From Ruminococcaceae bacterium UBA4871 (lineage in GTDB: Bacteria > Bacillota > Clostridia > Oscillospirales > Acutalibacteraceae): a DNA stretch of 64,000 nt. Under the pieces are notes generated by a model that was given only the letters and a program-made list of their open reading frames with translations, made no database searches and was not told the DNA's origin. The first letter of the stretch is position 1. Every line of letters starts with the position of its first letter. The position numbers and the translations under genes are program-made. Location of the stretch: NCBI GenBank assembly GCA_002399445.1, contig DHDR01000029.1, forward strand, positions 118,194-182,193, in the 5' to 3' direction. Below are positions 1 through 9,004 of this stretch, piece by piece.

Positions 1-1230
1 TTTAAAGATGTTAAACCGTTTGGTTTCGCCATAAGTTCCCCAGTTGTTTTGCGGAGACTGCAGCGGTGCATACATCTGGTCTAACCAGGCACACGCCAGC
101 GGAACGTTTTTGCAAGTGGAAGTTATCACACATTTCCCGCGGGCAAACCCGCTGGTATAAGAAGCATTGCATGGTGTAATATTCGTAGTATCAGCTTTCA
201 AAGCCGGTAAAGGCTCCCAATCTTTCAAATTATCAACATTGGCTACATCCCAGGAGAAACATACGCCATAACGTCCTGCTTTACCTTTAGAAACATAGGT
301 GGCCCATTTCTGCGTAAAAGATTCTTTGTCCAAAAGTCCCTCGGTATAAAGTTTATGCAGCCAGTTGATTCCCTTCTTATATCCGTCCTGCGTAGCAGTG
401 CAAAGTACTTTTCCATCATCGGACACCGCAATATGACGATCCAGGTCATTATCGCCATATCCTTTGCCAAAGCCGTTGATGATTAAAGCAGGATCCTGGT
501 CATTAATGATGCACGACATCGGAATAATAGAACCATCAATTTTAAACTGCTTTTGTAATTCACCAGCGTGTTTCTTAAACTGAAGCAAAGTCTGTTCCAA
601 TTCATCTACAGTAGTCGGAGTTTTGAGCTTCAGATAGCTGAGCCATTTCTTATTGATAAATGCCATATTACCAACAGTTTGAATCGCTTCTTTATTGGTA
701 CCAAGCTGTTCAATCCAAGGCAGTCCCCAAATATGACCGTCTTGATCCATACACATCTTTTTGTAAACCGGATACTTTGCAAAAACCGCTTTCAAATTCG
801 GCATATATTTATCAATATAATCCTCTAAATGAACAATAGCACCTTGATTTGCGTATTTCAGCAAATCCGAATCGCTGAAATCGGCATTAAAGACAAAGTC
901 CTGCAGTCCAGAACCACTGGCCATGAGAAGTTTCGCTTTATCTCCCCATTGGTCTGCTTGAATTGCTGTCCAGTTAATGTGTACATTGCTGGCCTTTTCC
1001 AGTCTTTGAAAAATAGCGCGGTTATTGGGATTTGGTTCCGAGCCTACAGGATAAGTGGTTAAGCCTGTAAGTGTCTCCGTCTTTGCCAGTGGAAATTTCA
1101 GAGACGCAGCCGTAACATTTGATGTGGTCTTCTACTGATCTGCTGTCTGATTTCCACACCCTGACAGTGCCGTGACAGACAAGCACACAGCAAGTGTTGC
1201 AGCCACAAGCCTTTTGCATTTTTTGTACAT
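1..1230 (-). pseudogene. sugar ABC transporter substrate-binding lipoprotein (LipO/LplA-type), partial, with in-frame amber codon
   Basis: The frame starting at ATG 1230 gives a lipoprotein signal peptide (basic MYKKCKR, hydrophobic core, lipobox LSGC at about residue 24). It then runs open to the window edge, except for one TAG at 1134-1132 (codon 33), just after the lipobox. The rest reads as a type 1 solute-binding protein: the segment with ...NRAIFQRLEKASNVHINW resembles the LplA/LipO family of large carbohydrate-binding lipoproteins. No frameshift is needed anywhere in the roughly 1.2 kb seen. It is the first gene left of two permease genes (1260-3102), although in transcription order it is the last gene of that operon. 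The C-terminus lies outside the window. If the TAG is real, only a 32-residue signal peptide would be made. A sequencing or assembly change, or amber suppression, are the alternatives. Confidence 0.75.
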
Positions 1231-1259
1231 AAGCCTTTACTCCTTTTCAATCAACAAAT

Positions 1260-2153
1260 TTATCCCTTAACGGAACCAATGGTGATTCCTTTCTGGAAAT
1301 ACTTTTGGAAAAATGGATACATCACCAGCAACGGAATACTGGATATAATAATTGTCGCATATTTCAAGAGCTCTGCCATTTGTGAGCGTTGCGCTGTACT
1401 GGCAATGTCTGCAATCATTCCGGGCTGAGGCTGATTCTGAATTAAAATGCCGCGCAGCACAAGCTGAAGCGGCTGCTTTGCCGGATCATTAATGTATATC
1501 ATTGCCGAATAATAGCTGTTCCACATTCCTACGAATTGCCATAAAGCCAAGATAAATACAATTGGTTTGCATACTGGAAGCAAAATTCGGAAAAAGTATG
1601 TCAGATCACTTGCGCCATCCATTTCAGCTGCTTCACACAGTTCATGCGGAATCGATTCATAGTATGTCCGTGCAATAATCATGTTCCACACACTAAAACA
1701 CCCAGGCAAAACAATAGACCACATACTATTAATCAGCCCCAAGTTTTTAATCAGAAGATATGTTGGAATCAAGCCACCGTTGAAAAACATGGTAATTAAA
1801 AAGATAGTGTTGAAAAATTTTTTGCCGCGAAAGTCCTTCAGCGACATTGGGTAGGCCGCAAGCAGAGTGACCAGAACAGACAAAACTGTAAAGGCAACCG
1901 AATACACAATGGCGTTTTTAAAACCAATCCAGATCGAGGAATCCTCAAATACCCTTTGATATGCACTCAGCGTCAACTTGGTAGAGTCAAGAGTCAGACC
2001 ATGATTTTGCAAATATGTCGGATCTGTGAAAGAGGCGAAAACGATGTAAAGAAGTGGCACCAAAATTAGCAGTGCAAAGATACCCAAGAGTACGAAGCCC
2101 ACAATCAGCAGAATTTTATCCTGTAAAGAATATTTTGAAAATTTACTTACCAT
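1260..2153 (-). CDS. carbohydrate ABC transporter permease (LplC/AraQ family)
   Basis: This 297-residue inner-membrane permease has about six membrane segments. The conserved cytoplasmic EAA loop lies near residues 195-215 (EAAEMDGASDLTYFFRILLP) and contacts the ATPase. The C-terminal tail YFQKGITIGSVKG is typical of the LplC branch of MalG-like permeases. ATG 2153 is chosen over an upstream ATG at 2183 because AGGAGG stands seven bases before it and the longer form would overlap the previous gene. It is the second of three genes (permease B 2164-3102, this one, binding lipoprotein to 1). No ATPase gene is present, so a shared MsmK-type ATPase elsewhere is likely. The gene itself looks intact, unlike its two operon partners. 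Confidence 0.88.
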   Translation of the reverse strand: MVSKFSKYSLQDKILLIVGFVLLGIFALLILVPLLYIVFASFTDPTYLQNHGLTLDSTKLTLSAYQRVFEDSSIWIGFKNAIVYSVAFTVLSVLVTLLAAYPMSLKDFRGKKFFNTIFLITMFFNGGLIPTYLLIKNLGLINSMWSIVLPGCFSVWNMIIARTYYESIPHELCEAAEMDGASDLTYFFRILLPVCKPIVFILALWQFVGMWNSYYSAMIYINDPAKQPLQLVLRGILIQNQPQPGMIADIASTAQRSQMAELLKYATIIISSIPLLVMYPFFQKYFQKGITIGSVKG

Positions 2154-2163
2154 GATTTCCTCC

Positions 2164-3102
2164 TTACAGCCCTTTACCATCATTCATCTTTTTGACAATC
2201 TGATTGACAAGCACAACCAAAATAAGATTAATAATGGTATTAAACAAGCCAACAGCAGTAGAAAAGCTGTAGTCTCCATCTAACAGGCCTTTTTTGTAGA
2301 CATAAGTCGCAATGATTTCTGATGCGTTCAAATTCAAGTCTGTTTGCAGCGCATAAGCCTTTTCAAATCCGATGCTCATCAAATTTCCGGCAGAAAGAAT
2401 AAACTGAATAGCTGCCATATCCTTAATTGCCGGCCATTCTACATAGCGGATTTGCTGAAGCAGATTTGCACCGTCCATCAACGCCGCTTCTTTCAGCTCC
2501 GGACTAGCATTCGAAAGTGAACCAGTATAAAGAATGGATGCCCATCCTGCGCCCTGCCAAATTCCACTGGCAATATAAATGGTACGAAACGCGGATGGCA
2601 TTGTCATAAAATTGATGCTGGTGCCCAATGCCTTATTTACCGGACCGTTGACCGAAAGAAAAATAAAAAGCATGCCACACAGAACAATGACTGAAATGAA
2701 ATTCGGCAGATATAGGATCAACTACAATTTTTTCTGCACACCCTTTGAATTGATACGGTTAAGCAGAAGCGCTAACAAAATTGGTATGGGAAATCCCCAT
2801 AATAAGCCATATACGCTTAGCTTCAAAGTGTTGAACAGGTACTGAAAAAAGTCCGGTGAGGACATAAAGCGGGAGAAGTATTTCAGTCCAACCCATTCAC
2901 TTCCAAAGATTCCCTTGATCGGATTGTAGTTCTCAAATGCAATTACAACACCGCCCATCGGCAGATAGTTAAAAATAATGACAAGCAACAGAGCAGGTAA
3001 TAAAAACAGTACATAAAGTTGCCAGTGTTTTTTTACATAAGTCCATGTACTCATCGTTCTGCCTTTTGGTATCACTGCGGTCTGTTCTTCTTTGCTACCC
3101 AA
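2164..3102 (-). pseudogene. carbohydrate ABC transporter permease (LplB family) interrupted by one in-frame amber codon
   Basis: One continuous frame from TTG 3102 (GGGAGG upstream) to 2164 encodes about 312 codons of an LplB-type permease, except for a TAG at 2724-2722 after residue 126. The upstream part has the first membrane segment (LYVLFLLPALLLVIIF) and the NPIKGIFGSEWVGLKYF periplasmic stretch typical of LplB. The downstream part begins LILYLPNFISVIV and contains the EAA loop (ELKEAALMDGANLLQQIRY). In relatives the position of the stop is usually Gln in the motif (F/V)QT(I/V)LYLP(H/N)F, so the change is readable as CAG to TAG. A TTG just after the stop could allow reinitiation, but without an obvious ribosome binding site. 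It is the first gene of the transporter operon. Confidence 0.82.
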
Positions 3103-3453
3103 CAGACATCCCTCCCTGAACTTTTTACTTTTACAAAATGTAAAAAAATTATTTTACATTTGCTTTGCTTTTGAGGTAATTATATCATGCCGATTCTAAA
3201 ATTCCAATAGAATATTATAGAATATTTGAAAAAAGTGTGCATTAGTTACATCAATATGTGACTTATACACAATTTGATTTTACATTTGCATTTACTGGTT
3301 CATGGCTGTCAAGTGCTGTGTCACAATGATACTGTTACATTTGACACAATTCTCATTTTACAATATACTGTTATCAAAGTACTGTTATCAAAATATTAAA
3401 AAGAAACAATTTTGCTCTTAATATCTTGCTATATGATGAAAGAAGGAATTTTG
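3103..3453. promoter_or_regulatory. divergent regulatory region between LplB-type operon and LacI regulator
   Basis: This AT-rich 350-base gap separates the divergent transporter operon and LacI-type gene. It holds a palindrome TTTTACAAAATGTAAAA at about 3128-3144, further TTTACATTTG copies near 3152, 3280 and 3334 (the last as GTTACATTTG), and a perfect tandem repeat of TACTGTTATCAAA near 3365 and 3380. The palindrome, sitting just upstream of the transporter start, is the best candidate operator for the adjacent LacI protein. This is seen by eye only; no binding data are implied. Confidence 0.5.
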
Positions 3454-4482
3454 TTGGTAAGCAGAGTGACAATTCAAGATATAGCCGATGCCCTTGGCGT
3501 TTCTCGCAACACTGTGTCGAAAGCTCTTAATAGCACCGGTGTTTTAGCAGAATCTACCAAGGAACGTGTCTTACAGAAAGCCAGAGAAATGGGATACCGC
3601 CAATTGCCCATCTCAGAAGGAACTTCACTATTCGGCAAAGGGCGAGAAATTGCGCTTTTTACGACTGTTGTTTTGGACACTTCTCACTTTGGCTCCGTCA
3701 TGCTCGATTGTTTTCAAAATGAGATTGCCAAAATGGGGTATCGCTTTGCAATCTACCTTGTTCGTGAAAATGAGATAAAAAACAAAACGCTTCCGCCTAC
3801 CTTCCACAAAGAAAATATTGACGGTATTTTGTGTGTGGAACTTTTTGACCGCGAATATAGTCAGTTGATTTGTGAAATCGGGCTTCCGACTTTATTTGTA
3901 GATGCCCCCGCAAATTTGGACTCGCTGTCTTTAAAAGCAGATGTACTGCTGATGAACAGCTCTTCTAACATTTATCACTTCATTCAGGAAATGACTCGCC
4001 GAGGGAAAACCACCTTTGGATTCATCGGGGAATATCAACACTGTCAATCGTTCTATGAACGATTCTATGCCTACAAACACGCACTGGATGCCTTGCACTT
4101 ACCCGCAAAAGATGAATTTTGTATTCTCGGAAATGACGCAGAGTTTACCTACGCCGATTACTTGCATGACCAGCTAAACAAAATGCAAACGCTTCCTCAA
4201 GTTTTTCTCTGTGCAAATGACTTTGTGGCAATTGATTTTCTCCGAGTGTTAAAAGAAAAGGGAATCCGTGTACCGCAGGATGTATATTTGTGTGGATTTG
4301 ATGATTCATCCGAATCAAGGATTTTGTCCCCGACACTCACGACAATCCACATATACAGTAAAATCATGGGATTTTCGGCAGTACAGCTTCTTATTTCTCG
4401 AATAAAAGATCCCTCTCTAAATTATCGCGTTCTCTATACGGAAACCACACTAAAATATCGTGGGTCAACTGGTGACACTTGA
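3454..4482 (+). CDS. LacI/GalR-family transcriptional regulator
   Basis: A 342-residue repressor. Its N-terminal LacI helix-turn-helix (VTIQDIADALGVSRNTVSKAL at about residues 3-23) is followed by a periplasmic-binding-protein-like sensor domain. That domain ends with the usual (F)CANDFVAID...VYLCGFDDS...SPTLTTI signature. TTG 3454 is preferred because AGAAGG lies seven bases upstream; longer starts at ATG 3433 or the annotatable 3412 lack this. It is divergent from the LplBC/LipO operon and presumably controls it through the palindrome at 3128-3144. The sensor half is diverged from the two other LacI proteins in this window (7016-8014 and 20459-21448), which resemble one another. Confidence 0.88.
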   Translation: MVSRVTIQDIADALGVSRNTVSKALNSTGVLAESTKERVLQKAREMGYRQLPISEGTSLFGKGREIALFTTVVLDTSHFGSVMLDCFQNEIAKMGYRFAIYLVRENEIKNKTLPPTFHKENIDGILCVELFDREYSQLICEIGLPTLFVDAPANLDSLSLKADVLLMNSSSNIYHFIQEMTRRGKTTFGFIGEYQHCQSFYERFYAYKHALDALHLPAKDEFCILGNDAEFTYADYLHDQLNKMQTLPQVFLCANDFVAIDFLRVLKEKGIRVPQDVYLCGFDDSSESRILSPTLTTIHIYSKIMGFSAVQLLISRIKDPSLNYRVLYTETTLKYRGSTGDT

Positions 4483-4663
4483 TAAGGATACCGTAAAATA
4501 AAGCGCAAGCAAATCTGCAGCCGCCCCTGTTGTGCTAAAGTAAATTGTAACACCTCAGTCAATAAGGTATCATCATCTTAAAGGGAAGAAAAACAAATTT
4601 TGATTAAAACTGTCAAACTGCTGTAAGAGTGAAGTATAGTGGCAAGAAAGTTAACCCTTTATT

Positions 4664-5872
4664 TCAGTTATTTCCATATCTTTTTTGTCTATTCATGATT
4701 CCCCTAAAAAATATGATTGCCAGCATAGCCACAAAAATCAGGCCCGAGAGGGAAAACGCATTTGAATATCCTGTAGACTGCGCAAGAGCGCCAAAAAGCA
4801 AAGGGCCCATCCCAGAACCAATATCAAGGAAATTATAGAAGGTGGCATTTGCAGCTATCCTGCGTTCAGGGCTTACTTTTTTCATGGCGCTGGCTTCCAT
4901 CACGGGAAAAATCATACCGATAGAGGCTCCATAAAGCAATGCAAATATGCAAAGCATGAATAAGTTGGTTGCATGTGCAGCAGCAATACAGCTGAGGAGA
5001 CCGATGATTGTCCCCGGTATCACCAGAATATTCATGCCTTTTCTGTCATATAGCTTTCCGGAAAAAATTCTAGTGGACATTTCCGCAACTGTCGTCATGA
5101 TGAAATAGAGAAAGATATTTGTAATATTCATCTGCTTGGCATATAAAACAACGTAGGTGTCACAGGCACCCATTAACAACCCAAGTAAAAGGATAAAGAC
5201 AGATTCAAAAATCACTTTCGGCTCAACAACATCTGACAACCAATGGGTATCTTTTGTTGGATTCTCTGCTGACTGTTCAAAATGATCTGCTTTGATGAAA
5301 CAGGTTAACAGCATCGATAATAAAACGAGCATCGCAGCCAGCAGAAATACCCATTGAAAATATGTCTGCGAAACGGCCGCCGCACCGAGACACGGCCCCA
5401 GTACGTATGCAACAGAGATGCCCAATCCAAAGAAGCCCATGCCTTCCCCCATTCTCTCATTGGATATAGTACTGGCAACCGTAGAACCGTAAAGAGTCGT
5501 TGAGGCGCCAAATCCAAGACCCTGAACCAGTCTCAAAATGAGGATCATGGCCAATCCGGCAAACAGGTAATATCCGACCATGGAACACGCAAAAACAAAC
5601 ATTGCAAGCAGAAGCAATACTTTTCTCCCGATTCGGGCTGATACTTTGGAGGTCAAAGTCCGCATGAACATGGAAGTTATGTAAAATACGGCTGCAACGA
5701 TACCGATTTGAAAATCGCCCGCACCGTTTTGCTTTAAGTAAACCGGCAGGACAGTAAGAAGCAAACACTCAGCAAAATACAGGAGGAAATTAGCAGCCAT
5801 CAAGGAGATATAGTCTTTCGACCATAATTTATCCGGCTTGCCATTTACTGCACCACTATCCGCATTTTTCAT
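4664..5872 (-). CDS. MFS transporter (drug/solute exporter type)
   Basis: A 402-residue major facilitator protein with about 12 hydrophobic segments. The first MFS loop motif is near residues 65-75 (SARIGRKVLLLL, the G-x-x-x-D/R-R-x-G-R/K-R/K motif in variant form), and a GLGFGASTTLYGSTVAS segment resembles motif C of the 12-TM exporters. ATG 5872 is taken as start because the preceding 21 codons are not MFS-like and AGAAGG lies 12 bases upstream. It stands alone, opposite to the LacI gene on its left. Substrate cannot be told from sequence; multidrug or sugar efflux are both possible. Confidence 0.8.
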   Translation of the reverse strand: MKNADSGAVNGKPDKLWSKDYISLMAANFLLYFAECLLLTVLPVYLKQNGAGDFQIGIVAAVFYITSMFMRTLTSKVSARIGRKVLLLLAMFVFACSMVGYYLFAGLAMILILRLVQGLGFGASTTLYGSTVASTISNERMGEGMGFFGLGISVAYVLGPCLGAAAVSQTYFQWVFLLAAMLVLLSMLLTCFIKADHFEQSAENPTKDTHWLSDVVEPKVIFESVFILLLGLLMGACDTYVVLYAKQMNITNIFLYFIMTTVAEMSTRIFSGKLYDRKGMNILVIPGTIIGLLSCIAAAHATNLFMLCIFALLYGASIGMIFPVMEASAMKKVSPERRIAANATFYNFLDIGSGMGPLLFGALAQSTGYSNAFSLSGLIFVAMLAIIFFRGIMNRQKRYGNN

Positions 5873-5987
5873 AATAGTCAAATTCCTTCTTCTATTTATT
5901 ACAATTAAGTATACCAAATATATAGGATATGTCACGTAGGTATTTTCGACAAAAACACAAGATCAGAAAAATTTTATACTCTTACAA

Positions 5988-6036
5988 TAAAAAAAAGCTG
6001 GATAAGAAGCGGGTGTACCCCACCATCTTATCCAGC
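5988..6036 (-). terminator. rho-independent terminator
   Basis: A perfect 11-bp stem (GCTGGATAAGA / TCTTATCCAGC) is followed on the minus strand by a run of T residues. It closes transcripts coming from the small-gene region to its right, before the MFS gene promoter. Confidence 0.75.
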
Positions 6037-6109
6037 ATATAATCGTATATTATATACCCTCCGATGAACATACTTATATTTTATCATAAATAGTCTGTGA
6101 TTTCAAGCA

Positions 6110-6370
6110 TACGACGGGACATACCATCAGCAAAGACCTTATGCATTGGCGGCATCTGCCGATTGCGTTGACGGCCTGAGGGTTGCGGATCCGTGGCAGG
6201 CTGCAGAGGCACGAGTATTTTCAGTGCGGAGAAAGTAGAATTTCTGAATCTGATGAATTCTGTGCTTGAAAAGCTTTAGGGCACGAGCAATGAGGAATAT
6301 TTCCCGCCTGACCGTTCACGGACTTTAGCGAATAAATTACTCCGTATCGGTTTTTATGATATAATCATAT
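6110..6370 (+). pseudogene. decayed coding remnant, unrecognised
   Basis: The plus strand between about 6140 and 6370 reads as protein-like sequence in two overlapping frames: ...VADPWQAAEARVFS, then AEKVEFLNLMNSVLEKL, a TAG, and GTSNEEYFPPDRSRTLANKLL. The composition and GC are unlike an intergenic spacer. I do not recognise the family; the setting among mobile-element debris suggests an element gene. It carries at least one frameshift and one in-frame stop, so it is not functional as shown. Confidence 0.3.
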
Positions 6371-6371
6371 T

Positions 6372-6418
6372 GCAAAAGAGCATATAAGTGAGTTTGCTTC
6401 GCTTATATGCTCTTTTGC
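6372..6418. terminator. strong bidirectional hairpin
   Basis: A 17-bp perfect inverted repeat (GCAAAAGAGCATATAAG and its complement) encloses a 13-base loop. A-rich and T-rich flanks make it a terminator on both strands. It follows the RHH gene at 6475-6651. Confidence 0.7.
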
Positions 6419-6474
6419 TATTCTATCCATAAATCATCATCCTGTTTCGCTTGTCCGATAAGCAAAACACCATC

Positions 6475-6651
6475 TCACACAGTCGGTTCGTTTTCTGCGT
6501 TATCCTCTTTCAGTGTTTCCAGACCACGCCGGATTAGTTCTACCGTTGCCTCAGAACGAGTTTGGAAGCGGTGTGAAAACCGGAAATTTTCAATTTTCTC
6601 AAACATATCATGATCCACAGATACTGTGTAACGTGACTTCTCAGTAGCCAT
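6475..6651 (-). CDS. small ribbon-helix-helix-like protein
   Basis: A 58-residue frame, ATG 6651 to TGA 6475. It contains RYTVSVDHDMFEKIENFRF followed by a helical segment RSEATVELIRRGLETLKED. This is the beta-strand/helix/helix pattern of RHH (Arc/CopG-type) DNA-binding proteins, where the alternating residues of the strand contact DNA. It is short enough to be missed by length cut-offs. No toxin-like partner is visible next to it, so it may be an orphan antitoxin or a plasmid/ICE regulator left behind. A strong hairpin at 6372-6418 follows it. Confidence 0.55.
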   Translation of the reverse strand: MATEKSRYTVSVDHDMFEKIENFRFSHRFQTRSEATVELIRRGLETLKEDNAENEPTV

Positions 6652-6689
6652 ATTATCACTCAGGTTGATTATACATCACTGCACCAGTG

Positions 6690-6883
6690 ATAGGTAAGAT
6701 AAAAGCTGTTGATGGTGAACCAGTGAACCACCGCAATGGTGATGTGAGGTTCTGTGAACCAGATTCCCAGAAGTCTTTCAGCCATTTGGTCAGGGCACTG
6801 TAACCCATACCGAGGTTTTCTGCACAGCCTCAGATTTCCAATACCTTGATTGTATCATGTTTTTCTGTTTGGAATTTTCTCAT
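6690..6883 (-). pseudogene. IS3-type transposase OrfA remnant
   Basis: The minus strand from ATG 6883 reads MRKFQTEKHDTIKVLEI, a stop codon (TGA), then GCAENLGMGYSALTKWLKDF. This is the helix-turn-helix of IS3-family OrfA proteins (AxNLGxxYxTLxKWxK). The frame is broken early and nothing of OrfB follows, so this is a dead fragment. Confidence 0.5.
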
Positions 6884-7015
6884 TTTGGCTTGCTTTATTT
6901 TATTTTAACATCAGCGTTTCATACTTTCAGTTTACATAGTCTTATCCTCTTGTTGTGCAACTTTTATTTTTCAAACAAGACTCGGTAAAATTATGCGAAA
7001 GAGATAGAAACTGAA

Positions 7016-8014
7016 TTAATTCAGTTTTTGAATACTTTTGCGAAAAACCGGAGAGCCGGAAATCAAAACAGTTTTTGTTGAAGTTCGGCTTGTTTTGCAG
7101 CGGTCCTCCAGCAGATTAAAGGCAGTTTCACAGATTAATGGGACGTCAATATTAAATGTTGTAAGCGGTGGGGAAACATATTTTGTAACGCTTATATTAT
7201 TGATACTAAACAAACTGACTCGCTGCGGAATCAGCCAACCTTTTTCATTAAAAGCTTGCAGCGCGCCAATCGCAAGTGGATCGCTCGCCACGCAAAATGC
7301 GGTCGGCAAATCATCTCCGTATTTTTCGATTGCTTGCATTGCAATCTTATATCCGTCATTGACAGAAAAGGTATCCGTAATAAAAATCCAATCTTCATTT
7401 AAGATGGAATATTCTCGGGTTATCTCCCGAAAGGCTTTCTCTCTGGCATCCATTTTTTTTATGGTACGGTCCACGTAATCCGAACCGCCAATAAATCCAA
7501 TTTTTTTATGACCCTGTGCAATAAAGTAATCAACCATTTGGCGGATCATTTGCGGAAAATTAGATATAACCGAGTCAAAACGCATTTCATCTGGCGATGA
7601 GTCAACAAAAACGCCGTTCAATGTTATGGAATGGATATAGTTCAAATCTTCCTGCGTAAAGTGACCGATTGCGAAAAACGCGGAAGTTTTGGGATCAACC
7701 ATTTTTACACCGTTTTCCAATTTATATTTCGTAATCGTGATATTTTTAAGTTTTGCCAGCTTTTCTATTTCGTTGCGAATTGACCGGTAATAGATATCAT
7801 TCAGTTCTTCTTTGTCGGATATCCAGTAAAGAAGCGCAATTGCGCGCAGTTGAGAACCAACTGATTTTTTATGATACTTCAACTTATGGGCGCTGGAGAA
7901 TATTCTCTCTCGAGTTTTATTGCTTACAGAGATTTTAGGATCGTTGTTCAGCACTCTGGAAACAGTGGTAGCGGAAACGCCGGCGTCAGCGGCAATATCT
8001 TTAATCGTTGCCAA
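7016..8014 (-). CDS. LacI-family regulator (galactan/galactoside type)
   Basis: A 332-residue LacI-family protein: HTH ATIKDIAADAGVSATTVSRVLNNDPKISV at the N-terminus, then a sensor domain with FVDSSPDEMRFDSV and the C-terminal [20 protein letters not shown]...[20 protein letters not shown]. It is strikingly similar along its length to the regulator at 20459-21448 (e.g. PTAFCVASD.(L/M)A(I/V)[18 protein letters not shown]), so the two are paralogues. TTG 8014 is chosen for the AAAGG nine bases upstream and because MATIKDIA is the standard start of the family. It is divergent from the transporter operon 9005-12150, its likely target. Confidence 0.88.
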   Translation of the reverse strand: MATIKDIAADAGVSATTVSRVLNNDPKISVSNKTRERIFSSAHKLKYHKKSVGSQLRAIALLYWISDKEELNDIYYRSIRNEIEKLAKLKNITITKYKLENGVKMVDPKTSAFFAIGHFTQEDLNYIHSITLNGVFVDSSPDEMRFDSVISNFPQMIRQMVDYFIAQGHKKIGFIGGSDYVDRTIKKMDAREKAFREITREYSILNEDWIFITDTFSVNDGYKIAMQAIEKYGDDLPTAFCVASDPLAIGALQAFNEKGWLIPQRVSLFSINNISVTKYVSPPLTTFNIDVPLICETAFNLLEDRCKTSRTSTKTVLISGSPVFRKSIQKLN

Positions 8015-9004
8015 TAAAATCAACCTTTTTTATTTTTTTTATCTGTTAACAAGTAATCCCAGCAGTAATCACGCAATAGTACACTAAATTATTTACTGAT
8101 ATTTTCACTTGCGTATTTTTTCCATACTATATCTATATTATATTAGCTAAACTTGGCCTTGTCAATCTTAAAATCAAACGAAAAAATTTATTGATTGTCA
8201 AGCAATTCACTCTATCCAGCTCAATATTTACTGAAATTTTATATTACATTTACTACCAATATTCAGCATCCTGTAACATGGAGCTAAGTCCTAAATCTTG
8301 AATAATGGTTATAAGTGAAGGTCCGTGCCTGTATCAAACCGATACATATTCCGGAGCCGTTCATAATTCATTTGTTTGCTTTACTTTTGTTGGCTTGCAG
8401 TTGTGCAAAATCGATAAGGGTGTGCAGCTGCAATGTATGAGGCTTTTGGCAAGAAAGCTCTTTTTCAGAGACTTGTAAACTGTAATTTGTTTATATATTG
8501 GGCTTCTTGCAAGCTTCGTATATCAGGATCCGCTCAGTTTGCAGCAACACAAGTCGAAAAGATAGCAAAAAAGTCAATAAATATGTGAAAGTAAAATCTG
8601 CGGTTTGCGTGCCAAAAGTAGTCACTAACTATTTTACTAATTTTATTAACAGATCACTAAATAGCGCTATTACAACAGATAGGAAAATTGTTGGAATGAA
8701 GTGATAAGTGCAGGAATATAGTACAAAACGCTACAAAAAGATGAAACAAAGCATTCAAGTAATGACAGTATCAATTTCTGATAAACAAAATTTATACATA
8801 TAAATGCATTTTTTTATTGATAATATATTGTAATACCATTAAATGGTTGCTATAATGATTAAGTAAAAGTCAGTTTGAATTCAGTAACAAATTCAGTAAA
8901 TATAATACTTATTTTATTGTGTAACGGATAGGAATTAACTTGCATGACGTATTTTTCTATATGCCAATGTGGTTAATAATAAAATGTTTGAAGGAGTATG
9001 CTCT
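8015..9004. promoter_or_regulatory. long divergent control region with repeated CAGTAA motif
   Basis: This 990-base stretch has no convincing gene. Near the operon end, a promoter TTGTAA-N17-TATAAT lies at 8828-8856. Immediately downstream are two exact copies of AATTCAGTAA (8878-8887 and 8890-8899). The inverse form, TTTACTGA, recurs at about 8091-8099 next to the LacI start and at about 8226-8233. These are candidate operators for the adjacent repressor, placed as a roadblock downstream of the promoter. The middle, 8280-8700, holds nothing I can recognise. Confidence 0.5.

Noticed and set aside
1132..2724. TAG codons as pyrrolysine
   Set aside because: Pyrrolysine is confined to a few families such as methylamine methyltransferases; these are sugar transporter genes, and no pyl genes are in the window.
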